Assembly (NCBI RefSeq): GCF_900141905.1
Contig: NZ_FQZF01000004.1
Location: forward strand, 62,001-126,000
Reading direction: 5' to 3'
From: Muricoccus roseus
GTDB taxonomy: Bacteria > Pseudomonadota > Alphaproteobacteria > Acetobacterales > Acetobacteraceae
DNA: 64,000 bases
Shown: one piece after another, positions 1-8,660 of the stretch
Numbering within the stretch: position 1 is the stretch's first letter
Layout: every line of letters begins with the position of its first letter
Made by a program: the position numbers and the translations under genes
The notes under the pieces: generated by a model
Told to the model about the DNA's origin: nothing
Seen by the model: only the letters and a program-made list of their open reading frames with translations
Database searches by the model: none

Positions 1-932
1 ACGGCACGCAGGTTCTCCAGCGTGCGCTCGACTTCGCCGGGCACCGGCCGTCCGTCGTCGATCCACAGCGTGCCGCCGTGACGCAGCACCATGTTCAGGT
101 TCTTGCTGTTGCCGAACACATGGTTCCAGGGCAGCCAGTCCAGCAGCACCGGCGGTTCGTGGCGCAGGAAGGTCCAGGCCTCGGCGATCTGCTCCTGGTT
201 CGCCGCCATCATGCGATGCGTGGCGATCACGCCCTTGGGCATGCCGGTGGAGCCGGAGGTGAAGAGGAGCTTGGCCGGCGCGTCCGGGTCCACGGCCGCC
301 ATGGCCCGGTCCAGCGCAGCATCGGCCGGTTGCGCCGTCAGCTCCGCGAAGGGGCGGGCACGCGTCACCCCGCCTGGATCGGAGGCGAAGACCAGGGCGC
401 CTCGGGCTTCCTCCAGCGCCAGGGCGCGGGAAAAGGGCAGGGCCGCGTCCACATGGATGAGCCCGGGCCGCAGCTTCGCCAGCACATGGCGCAGCTTACC
501 CATTTCCGGATCGGCCAGGCTGTAGGGCGGGGAGATGGCGGCATAGGGAATGCCCACGGTCTGTGCGGCGAGGCCGAGCAGCGCATGCTCGATGGCATTG
601 CCCGAGAGCACGGCGACGGGATGCTCGGGGCCCAAGCCGAGGCGCCGCAGCGTGCCCGCGATCCGCCGGATGGCCTCCGCCGCCTCGGCGTAGGTGATGC
701 CGCGCCAGCCCGCGCCGGCCAAGCGCTGCCGCAGGAACGGGCGGTCCGGCGTCCGCTCCGCCCAGGCGAAGAGATGGCGCGTGATGAGCGGGGAGTGGCC
801 CGGCAGCGGGGAGGCCGAGCGGACGACCCAGCCGCCGCCCGGATGCGCCGCCACCCGCACGCGCGGCTCGGAAAAGACGTGGAAATCGGGAATCCAGCCC
901 CAATCGCCGTCGGCGTCCGCTTGCATGCCCAT
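1..932 (-). CDS. fcs: Feruloyl-CoA synthase (acyl-CoA ligase), 3' end outside window
   Basis: An AMP-forming ligase that activates ferulate/p-coumarate-type hydroxycinnamates with ATP and CoA. The 310 visible residues carry the adenylate-forming P-loop FTSGSTGMPKG at about residues 224-234. A downstream stretch, DWLPWNHVFGNSKNLN and then a GGTLWIDDG block, is characteristic of the feruloyl-CoA synthase branch rather than generic acyl-CoA ligases. The chosen ATG at 932 has GGAGAAGGGCA just upstream. The C-terminal half lies beyond base 1. It follows the crotonase gene by 74 bp on the same strand, so the two probably form one transcript: the ligase makes the CoA ester that the crotonase hydrates or cleaves. 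The family call is firm. The exact aromatic substrate is inferred. Confidence 0.88.
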   Translation of the reverse strand, partial: MGMQADADGDWGWIPDFHVFSEPRVRVAAHPGGGWVVRSASPLPGHSPLITRHLFAWAERTPDRPFLRQRLAGAGWRGITYAEAAEAIRRIAGTLRRLGLGPEHPVAVLSGNAIEHALLGLAAQTVGIPYAAISPPYSLADPEMGKLRHVLAKLRPGLIHVDAALPFSRALALEEARGALVFASDPGGVTRARPFAELTAQPADAALDRAMAAVDPDAPAKLLFTSGSTGMPKGVIATHRMMAANQEQIAEAWTFLRHEPPVLLDWLPWNHVFGNSKNLNMVLRHGGTLWIDDGRPVPGEVERTLENLRA

Positions 933-1006
933 TGCCCTTCTCCCGTTTCCCCGCGGCCCGGGGTTGGTCCCCCGGGTCCGCCCTGCGCGGCTGGCCCGCC
1001 TTCCGC

Positions 1007-1810
1007 CTAGTTCCCGGGGCCGGCTACCTTCGTGCCCCGCTTCTCCATGAAATCCGCGAGCCGGGCGGCAGCCTCTGGTCCCGTCTGGGCCAGGGCGGCG
1101 ACGAGGCTTTCGACGAAGAGGCCGTCCTCCTCGCTCATGTCCTGGATGCGGGGCAGGGCGTGCAGCACGCCGAGCACGGTGAGCGGCGCCATGCCGGCCA
1201 CCTTCTCAGCCAGCGCGCCCGCGCGCGCGGGGGCCTCGCCGGGCGGGACGAGATAGTTGACGAGGCCCGCGCGCTCCGCCGCTCCCGCATCCAGCACGCG
1301 GCCGGTCAGCATCATATCGGCCATCCGCGAGGCGCCGAGCAGCCGCGCGACATGGACCGAGGCGCCCCCGCCGACATAGATGCCGCGCTGTCCCTCGGGC
1401 AGGGCGAAGAAGGTGCTCTCATCCGCCACGCGCAGGTGGCAGGCCGCCGCCAGCTCCAGCCCGCCGCCCACCGTCGCGCCGTGGAGCGCGGCGATGACGG
1501 GGACGCGGCCGCGCCGGATGGCGGCGAAGGTGGCGTGCCAGCCGCGGGAGTGGTGGAACACCTCCTCCGCGGAGCGGGCGCGATGCTCGCCCAGGTCCAG
1601 CCCGGCGGAGAAGCAAGGGCCATGGCCGTGCAGCACCACGGCCCGGGCCTCGGCCTGGGCACGGCGGAACGCCGCGCCGATGGCGTCCAGCAGGGCGTCG
1701 CTGATGGCGTTGCGCTTACCCGGGCGGTTCAGCCCGATCCAGGCCACCGCGCCCCGCAGGTCGTAGGTGACGAGGCCCGCTTGATCATTCGGCGCCGAAG
1801 ACGTTTCCAT
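1007..1810 (-). CDS. Enoyl-CoA hydratase/isomerase family (crotonase), probably phenylpropenoyl-CoA hydratase
   Basis: A 267-residue crotonase-fold protein. It has the oxyanion-hole segment CFSAGLDLGEH (about residues 66-76) and a second one at ALHGATVGGGLELAAACHLRVA, the two loops that hold the CoA thioester carbonyl. Length is typical. Lying between a MarR repressor and feruloyl-CoA synthase, it most likely hydrates (and perhaps retro-aldol cleaves) feruloyl-/coumaroyl-CoA. It could instead be an ordinary enoyl-CoA hydratase, because I cannot confirm the active-site residues of the hydratase-lyase type. Its Shine-Dalgarno sequence (AGGAAA) sits inside a perfect palindrome at 1815-1829, so a bound repressor could block both transcription and ribosome loading. 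Confidence 0.82.
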   Translation of the reverse strand: METSSAPNDQAGLVTYDLRGAVAWIGLNRPGKRNAISDALLDAIGAAFRRAQAEARAVVLHGHGPCFSAGLDLGEHRARSAEEVFHHSRGWHATFAAIRRGRVPVIAALHGATVGGGLELAAACHLRVADESTFFALPEGQRGIYVGGGASVHVARLLGASRMADMMLTGRVLDAGAAERAGLVNYLVPPGEAPARAGALAEKVAGMAPLTVLGVLHALPRIQDMSEEDGLFVESLVAALAQTGPEAAARLADFMEKRGTKVAGPGN

Positions 1811-1814
1811 GTTT

Positions 1815-1849
1815 CCTATGGACCATAGGTGTTATTGTCCATAACAATA
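1815..1849. promoter_or_regulatory. Two adjacent inverted repeats upstream of the crotonase: candidate MarR operator
   Basis: Two inverted repeats lie in the 99 bp between the MarR stop and the crotonase start. The first is CCTATGG-A-CCATAGG (1815-1829, perfect 7-bp arms). The second is TATTGT-CCATA-ACAATA (1833-1849, perfect 6-bp arms). Both contain the core CCATA, and their centres are 19 bp apart, nearly two helical turns. MarR repressors usually bind 15-20 bp palindromes near their own clusters, so this is the obvious operator for the downstream crotonase-ligase pair. Assignment to MarR is inferred from position. Confidence 0.6.
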
Positions 1850-1909
1850 CGGTCAGGGAGAGGGAACGCAAGTGCCATGTGCAGGGGGCCGGTTCCGCCC
1901 GGCGGCGGA

Positions 1910-2419
1910 TCAGGGTTGCAGGAAGCGGCCGAGCGCCGCCAGCAACGCCGCGCGTTCCTGCGGCGCGAGATGCGCGGCGAAGCCCCGGTCCATTTCCTCG
2001 ATCTCACGCGCGACGGTGGCGTGCAGGGCGGCGCCCCGGGCGGTCAGGCGCAGCATGTTGGCACGCCGGTTCTCGGCATCCGTCCGCCGCTCCACCAGCC
2101 CGTCCGCCTCCAGGGCGCCGATCAGCACCGCCATGTTGGAGGGCTTGATCTGCAGCGCATTCGCCACCGCGACCTGCCGCGCATCGGGGTTGGCGGCCAG
2201 CACGGCGAGGACGGAGTAGCGCGCCGGCGTCAGCCCTTCTGCGCCGAAGCGGCGATGGAACTCGTCAAAGATCCGCTGCTGCACCAGGCGGACGAGGAAG
2301 CCGAGATGATGCGAGACCGGCGAGAGGTCCACGCCCGCCGCCTCGGTCGGACCACGTCGCTCCGCCCGCTTGTCCTGCACGGGAGGGCTGTCCTGAGGGC
2401 TGACCAGGTCCGCTGCCAT
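1910..2419 (-). CDS. MarR family transcriptional regulator (CouR/HcaR-like by context)
   Basis: A 169-residue winged-helix regulator. The N-terminal dimerisation helix contains GFLVRLVQQRIFDEFHRRF. The DNA-binding part contains LTPARYSVLAVLAANP, the recognition-helix region ALQIKPSNMAVLIGALEADGLVERR, and the wing DAENRRANMLRLTARG, all standard MarR features. I start it at the ATG at 2419 (MAADLVSP) because the upstream extension is Cys-rich and not MarR-like. In phenylpropanoid clusters MarR members such as CouR are relieved by hydroxycinnamoyl-CoA esters. The same logic is likely here, since the ligase and crotonase genes follow. It is transcribed divergently from the Bug protein gene across 77 bp. 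Confidence 0.85.
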   Translation of the reverse strand: MAADLVSPQDSPPVQDKRAERRGPTEAAGVDLSPVSHHLGFLVRLVQQRIFDEFHRRFGAEGLTPARYSVLAVLAANPDARQVAVANALQIKPSNMAVLIGALEADGLVERRTDAENRRANMLRLTARGAALHATVAREIEEMDRGFAAHLAPQERAALLAALGRFLQP

Positions 2420-2496
2420 GAAGTGCGGCTTACAGGACGATGCCGCGGCGAGAAAGCCGTGGCACGCCGGACAAACAACACAAGGGAGAAACAACC

Positions 2497-3489
2497 ATGC
2501 ATCGCACCCCCTTCGCGCGCCGCGCCCTGCTGGGCGGAGCCGCGGCCCTGGCGGCGGGGCTAGCGGCCCGCCCGGGCCATGCTCAGCTCCTGAACCGCCC
2601 GGCTCGCATCCTGGTGGGGTTCCCGCCCGGCGGCTCCACGGACACCGTCACGCGGCTGTATGCGGAGCGGATGCGGCCGGGCTTCGCGCCGCAGATCCTG
2701 GTGGAGAACCGCTCGGGCGCGGGCGGGCGGCTGGCGATCGAAACGGTGAAGGCCGCGACGGCGGATGGCACGACGGTGCTTCTCACCCCCTCCAGCATGC
2801 TCACCATCTATCCCCACATCTATACTCGCACGCTCCGCTACGACGCCCTGACGGAACTGACGCCGGTCAGTCCGGTCTGCACCTTCCCCTTCGGCTTTGC
2901 CGTCTCGGCGGCCCATCCGGCGAAGGACCTGGCGGGTTTCGTCGCCTGGGCGAAGACACAGGGCGCTGCCGTGCCCTTTGCCAGCCCGGCCGCCGGCTCC
3001 CTGCCGCATTTCCTGGGCATGCAGCTGGGCAAGGCGATCGGGGTGGAGATGAGCCACGTGCCCTATCGCGGGGCCGCGCCCGCGTTGCAGGACCTCCTGG
3101 CCGGCTCCATCCCCGCTGTGATGGTGGTGCTGGGCGAGGCGACGGAAATGCACCATGCGGGTCAGCTCCGCATTCTGGCCCACACGGCGCCCATGCGCCT
3201 GCCGCGCCTTCCCGCCCTCCCGAACTTCGCCGAACTGGGCTTTCCCGCGCTGACGGCCGAGGAGTGGTTCGGCATGCTGCTGCCGGCCGGAGCGCCGGCC
3301 GAGGTGGTGGAGGGGCTGCAACGTTCGATCGCCGCGGCTGCCGCACGCCCGGACATGGTGGAGGCGCTGCAGAAGCTGGAATACCGCGCCCTGACCAGCA
3401 GCCCCGCGGAATTCGCCGCGCGCATCCGTGCCGACCGGGAACGCATGGGGCCGATCGTGCGGGAATCAGGATTCAAGGCCGAGGAATAG
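2497..3489 (+). CDS. Bug/TctC-type tripartite tricarboxylate transporter binding protein
   Basis: A 330-residue periplasmic binding protein. The N-terminus has a Tat-like signal (ARRALLGGAAALAAG, cleavage near ARPGHAQ) followed by the family opening RPARILVGFPPGGSTDTVTR and VENRSGAGGRLAIETVKAA. The mid-domain VPYRGAAPALQDLLAGSIPAV is also typical. The start at ATG 2497 follows AAGGGAGAA. Bug proteins bind carboxylates and aromatic acids, often without membrane subunits encoded nearby, and none are seen here. Its position opposite the MarR regulator suggests it captures a hydroxycinnamate or related acid for the ligase. The ligand is not determinable from sequence. Confidence 0.88.
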   Translation: MHRTPFARRALLGGAAALAAGLAARPGHAQLLNRPARILVGFPPGGSTDTVTRLYAERMRPGFAPQILVENRSGAGGRLAIETVKAATADGTTVLLTPSSMLTIYPHIYTRTLRYDALTELTPVSPVCTFPFGFAVSAAHPAKDLAGFVAWAKTQGAAVPFASPAAGSLPHFLGMQLGKAIGVEMSHVPYRGAAPALQDLLAGSIPAVMVVLGEATEMHHAGQLRILAHTAPMRLPRLPALPNFAELGFPALTAEEWFGMLLPAGAPAEVVEGLQRSIAAAAARPDMVEALQKLEYRALTSSPAEFAARIRADRERMGPIVRESGFKAEE

Positions 3490-3583
3490 GCGCCCGCTGG
3501 CCGGGGGGGCCGCCGGGCCGTGGGGGTTCAGAAAACCTTCACGGCCCTTCCCATAGGTTTCCGCGGTCGGCAGGATTGCTCCT

Positions 3584-5947
3584 ATGGGTGTCAGATCGGG
3601 CGGTCTCGTCGCGTGGTTGAAGGGGCTTCTTCGGTCTGTGCCCGGCATGCCGGGCGGACGCATGCATGTGGACGCCGCCGCCTCCCTCGTCGCCCCGCTG
3701 TTCGACCGCCTGTCCTCGCTCTTCGTGGCGCATGCCGCGCCGCTCTCGCTCTGTCTCTTCGTCACGGCACGAACGGATGAGGAATGGCCGCTCTTCTTCC
3801 TGACGGCCGATCTGCTCATCATGGCGGCACGGCTCTGGGTGGTTCTCTCCATCCGCCGCGTGCGCGACCCCAGCTCCGTCGCGCTGCTGCGGGCTGCGCG
3901 GCCCTATTTCGCGATCGGCGTCGCCTGGGCCCTGGTGACCGGTGCCTTCTGCTATATGTGCTATGTCGCCCTGGAGGATGAGGCTAGCCGGACCCTTGCC
4001 GTTACCCTCGCCATGGGCACCGTGGGCGGCATCGCCTCGCGCAACGCGGCCACGCCGCGTTTTGCCCTGGCGCAGATCACGGCCCTGCTGCTGCCGCAGG
4101 CCGTCGGCGGGGTCGTGAACGGCTCGTGGCACTGGGTCGAGGCCGCGCTCGTCACGGTGTATTTCATCGCGCTCTGCTCGATCGTTCGGCGCCATTACCT
4201 CGACGTGCGCCGCATCATGGATGCGCAGCGGGAGAAGGCATCCCTCGCTGCCCGCTTCGATGCCGCGCTGACGAATATGAGCCAGGGGCTCACCCTCTAT
4301 GATGCCGACGGCATGCTGCGGGTCGTCAACGGCCGGTTCCGCGAGATCTTCGGATTATCGCCGGAGGAAGCCCGGCTCGGCGTCAGCGCGGCAGCCCTCG
4401 CCGCGGCGCTGGCAGGGCGCGGCGTGCCGGATGCGGGCGCATGGGCCGTGCCGGCCGCCCAGGACGGCAACCGCGACGCGAACCGGGCCGTGCTCGACCT
4501 GCCCGACGGCCGGTCCGTCGCCCTCTCCCGCGAGGCGATGCCGGATGGCGGCTGGGTGACGACCTATGAGGACGTGACCGAGCGGCGCCAGGCCGAAGCC
4601 CGGGCGCGACACATGGCGAGGCACGACGCGCTCACCGGCCTGCCCAACCGCACCGTGTTTCAGGACCGGTTGGAGAGTGCCGTTGCGGAGCTGCCGGCCG
4701 GCGCATCCTTCGCCGTGCTCTATCTCGACCTCGACCGCTTCAAGGAGGTGAATGACGGCCTCGGCCATGCCGTGGGAGACAGGCTGCTGATCGCCGCAGC
4801 GGACCGCATCCGGCTCTGCCTCCGTCCGGGAGACATGATCGCCCGCCTCGGCGGCGATGAGTTCGCCGCCCTCATCGACGGCGCCGCGAGTGCGACGGCG
4901 GTTGCGCAGCTGGCCGAGCGCGTCGCATGTGAGGTGGGGGCGGAATACCGGATCGACGGGCAGGCGGTGTCGGTGGGCGTCAGCATCGGGATCGCCCTCG
5001 CGCCGCGTGATGGTGGCTCGGCCGATCTGCTGCTGCGCCACGCGGACATGGCCTTGTACGAGGCGAAGGGCGCCGGGCGCGGGACGCACCGTTTCTTCGA
5101 CTGGAGCATGTCGAGCCGGCTTCAGGCGCGGCGTGACATGGAAGCGGAATTGCGCGTGGCGCTGGCCCGGGAGGAGCTGGAGCTCTTCTACCAGCCGCAG
5201 ATGGCCATCGACGGCGGCGTCCTCGGCTTCGAGGCGCTGGTGCGGTGGTGGCATCCGGAGCGCGGCCTCGTCTCCCCGGCCGAGTTCATCCCGGTGGCCG
5301 AGGATTGCGACCTGATCCTTCCCCTGGGCGAATGGGTGCTGCGAACGGCCTGCGCCGAGGCCGCCGCATGGCCAGAGCCCGTTCGGGTCGGCGTGAACCT
5401 TTCAGCCGCCCAGTTCGCGGGGCGCGACATGTATGCCTCTGTCGCGGCGGCCCTGCGCTATTCCGGTCTGCCGGCGGAGCGGCTCGAACTCGAGATCACC
5501 GAAGCGATCGTGCTGAAGGACAGCCAGGAGGTGGTGAGCACCTTGCGCCGCATCCGCGCCCTGGGCGTTCGCGTGGCGCTGGACGATTTCGGGACGGGCT
5601 ATTCCTCGATCGCCTATCTCCGCAGCTTCCCGCTCGACAAGATCAAGATCGACCGCTCCTTCGTGCGCGACCTGGCGCATTCGGACAGCGCGGCGGCCAT
5701 CGTGCGTGCGATCAGCACGTTGGGCGCGACGCTGGGCCTCACCCTGAATGCCGAGGGGGTGGAGACCGAGGCACAGTTGGAGCAGTTGCGGCAGCTGGGC
5801 TGCTCGGAGGTGCAGGGGTTCCTGTTCAGCGCGCTGCGGCCGTCCCGGGATGTTCCGATGATGCTGCGGGAGCTGGCCGCCTGCGTCGCGCCCGCCGCGG
5901 CCGCGCTGCCCGGCGCGCGGGCGCCGCAGCGCGGGCGGCGAGGGTAA
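3584..5947 (+). CDS. Membrane GGDEF-EAL cyclic-di-GMP protein with PAS-like domain
   Basis: A 787-residue protein. An N-terminal hydrophobic region (about 40-205) with several membrane helices is followed by a PAS-like segment (NMSQGLTLYDADGMLRVVNGRF, about 230). A GGDEF domain starting DALTGLPNRTVF carries an intact LGGDEF near residue 424. An EAL domain has GFEALVRWWHPE near 548, the NLSAAQF and DDFGTGYSS motifs, and KIKIDRSFV. Both catalytic signatures look intact, so it could make or degrade c-di-GMP. The ATG at 3584 lacks a clear ribosome site, and an ATG at 3663 would shorten the N-terminus by 26 residues. It appears monocistronic. Confidence 0.9.
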   Translation: MGVRSGGLVAWLKGLLRSVPGMPGGRMHVDAAASLVAPLFDRLSSLFVAHAAPLSLCLFVTARTDEEWPLFFLTADLLIMAARLWVVLSIRRVRDPSSVALLRAARPYFAIGVAWALVTGAFCYMCYVALEDEASRTLAVTLAMGTVGGIASRNAATPRFALAQITALLLPQAVGGVVNGSWHWVEAALVTVYFIALCSIVRRHYLDVRRIMDAQREKASLAARFDAALTNMSQGLTLYDADGMLRVVNGRFREIFGLSPEEARLGVSAAALAAALAGRGVPDAGAWAVPAAQDGNRDANRAVLDLPDGRSVALSREAMPDGGWVTTYEDVTERRQAEARARHMARHDALTGLPNRTVFQDRLESAVAELPAGASFAVLYLDLDRFKEVNDGLGHAVGDRLLIAAADRIRLCLRPGDMIARLGGDEFAALIDGAASATAVAQLAERVACEVGAEYRIDGQAVSVGVSIGIALAPRDGGSADLLLRHADMALYEAKGAGRGTHRFFDWSMSSRLQARRDMEAELRVALAREELELFYQPQMAIDGGVLGFEALVRWWHPERGLVSPAEFIPVAEDCDLILPLGEWVLRTACAEAAAWPEPVRVGVNLSAAQFAGRDMYASVAAALRYSGLPAERLELEITEAIVLKDSQEVVSTLRRIRALGVRVALDDFGTGYSSIAYLRSFPLDKIKIDRSFVRDLAHSDSAAAIVRAISTLGATLGLTLNAEGVETEAQLEQLRQLGCSEVQGFLFSALRPSRDVPMMLRELAACVAPAAAALPGARAPQRGRRG

Positions 5948-5950
5948 CGC

Positions 5951-6172
5951 TCAGGCCTTTCCGGGCGGATCCTGGTTGAAGACGCGGAGTTGCTCGCTGA
6001 AGAGCCGCTGATTGCTCTCCATCATCGTGAGGATACGCCGTGCCTCGGGCAGAAGGTGCTCCTGGCGCAGCTGTTCCAGGCGGTCGATCAGCGCACGCTG
6101 CTGCAGGATGCGGGCTTCGTTCTCCCGTATGCGCCGCAGGGCGCGTTCGAACACCGTCTCTTCGGGATCCAT
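5951..6172 (-). CDS. Small conserved-type hypothetical protein, coiled coil
   Basis: A 73-residue charged helical protein. Heptad-like stretches (RALRRIRENEARILQQRALIDRLEQLRQE) suggest a single coiled coil, with no membrane segment or signal peptide. The ATG at 6172 (MDPEETVFERA) follows GGCGGAACGACC and is preferred over a longer unstructured extension. It ends 3 bp from the convergent GGDEF-EAL gene and lies downstream of the patatin gene on the same strand. I do not recognise a function. Confidence 0.6.
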   Translation of the reverse strand: MDPEETVFERALRRIRENEARILQQRALIDRLEQLRQEHLLPEARRILTMMESNQRLFSEQLRVFNQDPPGKA

Positions 6173-6246
6173 GGTCGTTCCGCCCATCACCCCGGGGGCG
6201 CTAACGGAACGGTGCCGTGTCCGCACTTGCATAGTTTAGCCTTGCC

Positions 6247-7362
6247 TCATTTCGCGGGCCTGGCAGCGCCTCCGTCCATCTCGAACAGGGTGAAGCCAGG
6301 GGCGAGGGTCGTGCCGCCGCCACGTGCCTGCAGCCGGTCCCCTCCCTCTCGCATGGCGGTGGCGCCGGCCTGCCAGCGCTCCTCCACCGTGGCGCGGGAG
6401 AAGTCGAAAGGCTTGCCGGGGCCCGCCTCGTCGAGCCCGGCGCGGTAATCCAGGAGGAGCAGATCCAGCACGGGCGGCACCGGCGCCTGATTCCCCTGCG
6501 CCGCGCCCGGCCCTTGCGCTGCAAGCTGCGCGAGACGGGCGCGCAGCGCATGCTCGCGCGCGCCTGCCTCGATCATGCGCCAGGTCTGGTTGCCGAAGGC
6601 GAGATCGGCGGCGCGGCCCGCCGCGGCGGCCAGGCTGCGCGGACGCTGCCCGGCGCGCGCGAAGAGTTCCGTCACGATGCAGCGCACCGGGCCTTGCGAC
6701 GGCTCGGCGAAGACGAGATCGACGGGCGCATTGGAAGCGAGGCCGCCATCGCAGAGCAAGCGCCCGTCGATTTCTATGGGCGGGAAGAGCGGCATCAGCG
6801 CGCAGGAAGCAAGGAGGTGCTCCGGCCCGATGCGCGCGCCGCGGGCCGTGTCGAAGACCACCCGATCGCCGCTTTCCACATCGGTCGCCACGATGGTGAG
6901 GCGGGGGGCACCCTTTGCCCCGAGGCGCCCAAAATCCACGAACTCCGGCAGGCGGCGGCGCAGCGGCTCGAGGTCGTAGAGGGAGGGCGTCTCGCCAGGA
7001 GAGCGACGGTGCCGGAACAGGCCGGGGCGCCCGAGCAACAGCGTCTGCCACGCCGCCGTCTCGTTATGCGCGCGCCGCCATGCGCCGGCGCCGGGCGGGG
7101 GGCCGAGCCAGAAGGAGGCCCAGGGCGTCGGATCCGCGGAGGCCGATGACCAGAAGCGGTGGAGTGCCTCCACGCGCTGCCCCGGCGGGTTGCCCGCGAT
7201 GATGGCGGCATTGAGCGCGCCGGCCGAGGAGCCGAGGAGCCAGTCGGCGCCGCCCTGCTCCTCGACCGCCTCGCAGGCGCCGGCACCGAAGGCGCCGAGG
7301 GCGATCCCGCCGCCCAGCACCAGCACCGTGGTTGCCGGCGGCCCCGCCTCGCCCCCGCTCAT
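6247..7362 (-). CDS. Patatin-like phospholipase
   Basis: A 371-residue patatin-fold lipid acyl hydrolase. The oxyanion glycine-rich motif GGGIALGAFGAG spans about residues 17-28. The nucleophile elbow is G44-S-S46-A-G48. The catalytic-dyad Asp is D205 in the DGGLASNAPV motif. It has no signal peptide, so it is presumably cytosolic or membrane-peripheral. The family hydrolyses acyl esters of phospholipids. The Shine-Dalgarno region is weak, but the start fits the family N-terminus. The C-terminal 70 residues are low-complexity and not diagnostic. Confidence 0.85.
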   Translation of the reverse strand: MSGGEAGPPATTVLVLGGGIALGAFGAGACEAVEEQGGADWLLGSSAGALNAAIIAGNPPGQRVEALHRFWSSASADPTPWASFWLGPPPGAGAWRRAHNETAAWQTLLLGRPGLFRHRRSPGETPSLYDLEPLRRRLPEFVDFGRLGAKGAPRLTIVATDVESGDRVVFDTARGARIGPEHLLASCALMPLFPPIEIDGRLLCDGGLASNAPVDLVFAEPSQGPVRCIVTELFARAGQRPRSLAAAAGRAADLAFGNQTWRMIEAGAREHALRARLAQLAAQGPGAAQGNQAPVPPVLDLLLLDYRAGLDEAGPGKPFDFSRATVEERWQAGATAMREGGDRLQARGGGTTLAPGFTLFEMDGGAARPAK

Positions 7363-7395
7363 CCGGCGGCGTTGCAGGGGCTGCGCGTGCTGCGC

Positions 7396-7599
7396 TCAGC
7401 CACTGGTCTTGTGGCCCGGCCGCCCGCTCGCGGCCTTGGCCGAACCGCCGCCGGCGATACTGCGCTGGTTGTCGTGCCGCGCCGGCTGCGACGGAGCGCT
7501 CCCCGGCCCCGTGGCCGTGCCCTCGTCGTTGCTGATGCCGCCGCCCTTGCCCGAGCCGGTTTCCTCGGCGTGCCGGTTGGCCTTCTTCTCGGTCGTCAT
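7396..7599 (-). CDS. Small hydrophilic, probably disordered protein
   Basis: A 67-residue protein rich in Gly, Ser, Lys, Asn and Asp (MTTEKKANRHAEETGSGKGGG at its start). It has almost no hydrophobic residues, so it is probably intrinsically disordered. A good ribosome site (AAAGGGAGA) precedes the ATG at 7599. It sits 31 bp downstream of the LLM oxidoreductase gene on the same strand. I do not recognise a family. The composition resembles small stress-associated hydrophilic proteins, but that is only a resemblance. Confidence 0.5.
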   Translation of the reverse strand: MTTEKKANRHAEETGSGKGGGISNDEGTATGPGSAPSQPARHDNQRSIAGGGSAKAASGRPGHKTSG

Positions 7600-7630
7600 G
7601 CCCGTCTCCCTTTCATGGTTGAACCCGTCG

Positions 7631-8623
7631 TCACGCCGCCCCCCGACGCAAGGAGGGCAGCACGCCTTGGCCGAAGGCCTCGATGAAGGCGCGCTGGTTG
7701 CGGCCGACCTGGTGGATCTGGATCTCGTCGAAGCCCAGCGCGACCAGCTCCGCGAGCCGTGCCGCATGCCAGCGCAGGTTGGACGAGATCCAGACGGATT
7801 CCCGCATGTCCTCCGGGCGCACGAGCCGGGTGGCCGTGTCGAAATGCTCGGGCAGGCGCAGCTCCCAGTTCACCTCGCCGCCCAGGACGTTGGTGCGCCA
7901 CTGCTCGTATGCGCCGGCCAGCGCCTCCTCCTCCGTGGGCGCCCAGTTCAGCGCCACCTGGACCACGAGGCGCTTGCCGCGACCGCCGCCGCGATGGAAG
8001 GCCTCGATCACCTTGCGCAGCTGCTCCGGCTCCGCGGAGACGGTGAGCAGCCCGTCCGCCCAGGCCCCCACCGCGTCCGCGGTCGCCTCCGTCACCGCGG
8101 CGCCGAGGAGAGGGGGCGGCGTCTCGGGGCGGCTGTAGAGCTTCGCGTCCACCACGGTGATGCGGCCGTGATGCGTGACCGTTTCGCCGGAGAGCAGCGC
8201 GCGCACGACCTCCGCGCATTCGCGCAGCCGCGCGTTGCGCTCGGCCTTCTCCGGCCAGGCGAGGCCGGTGATGTCCTCGTTCAGCCGCTGCCCGCTGCCG
8301 AGGGCGAACCAGAAGCGGCCGGGGAACATCTCGGTCAGCGTCGCTGCGCCTTGCGCGAGGATGGCGGGGTGGTAGCGATAGCCGGGCGCGGAGATGACGC
8401 CGAAGGGGATGCGCGTCCGCGCCATGGCCGCGCCCAGCCAGGACCAGGCGAAACCCGAATGCCCCTGCGCCGCGCCCCAGGGGCGGAAATGGTCGGAGGA
8501 CATGCCGCAGTCGAACCCGGCCGTCTCGGCCTCCTGCGCGAGGGTGAGCAGTTCGGAAGGCGGGAACTGTTCATGAGAGGCGTGAAAGCCGAAGCGCGCG
8601 GGGCCCATGTCGTCTCTCATCAT
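7631..8623 (-). CDS. LLM-class flavin-dependent oxidoreductase (TIGR03885-like, non-F420 type)
   Basis: A 330-residue TIM-barrel oxidoreductase of the luciferase-like monooxygenase class. Motifs include RFGFHASHEQFPPSELL at the N-terminus, the SSDHFRPW flavin-region motif, the GRFWFALGSGQRLNE stretch typical of F420/FMN LLM enzymes, and the C-terminal GFDEIQIHQVGRNQ. That pattern resembles the 'probable non-F420 flavinoid oxidoreductase' subfamily, which uses FMN. The substrate is unknown. Start is ATG 8623 or the next codon at 8620; neither has a strong Shine-Dalgarno sequence. Confidence 0.8.
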   Translation of the reverse strand: MMRDDMGPARFGFHASHEQFPPSELLTLAQEAETAGFDCGMSSDHFRPWGAAQGHSGFAWSWLGAAMARTRIPFGVISAPGYRYHPAILAQGAATLTEMFPGRFWFALGSGQRLNEDITGLAWPEKAERNARLRECAEVVRALLSGETVTHHGRITVVDAKLYSRPETPPPLLGAAVTEATADAVGAWADGLLTVSAEPEQLRKVIEAFHRGGGRGKRLVVQVALNWAPTEEEALAGAYEQWRTNVLGGEVNWELRLPEHFDTATRLVRPEDMRESVWISSNLRWHAARLAELVALGFDEIQIHQVGRNQRAFIEAFGQGVLPSLRRGAA

Positions 8624-8635
8624 GGTCAGGGCTGA

Positions 8636-8660
8636 GGAACACGACCTAGCCGCGCAAGTT
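8636..8660 (+). promoter_or_regulatory. Possible EcfG-type stress promoter in the 298-bp gap 8624-8921
   Basis: GGAAC at 8636-8640 is followed after 16 bp by AGTT at 8657-8660. The alphaproteobacterial general-stress sigma consensus is GGAAC-N16/17-CGTT, so this matches 8 of 9 positions. It would read toward the 180-residue gene at 8922, leaving a leader of about 250 bases. I see no convincing gene in 8624-8921. The match could be chance in high-G+C DNA. Confidence 0.25.

Noticed and set aside
2420-2496. MarR operator in the MarR/Bug divergent gap
   Set aside because: No inverted repeat resembling those at 1815-1849 is visible in these 77 bp.
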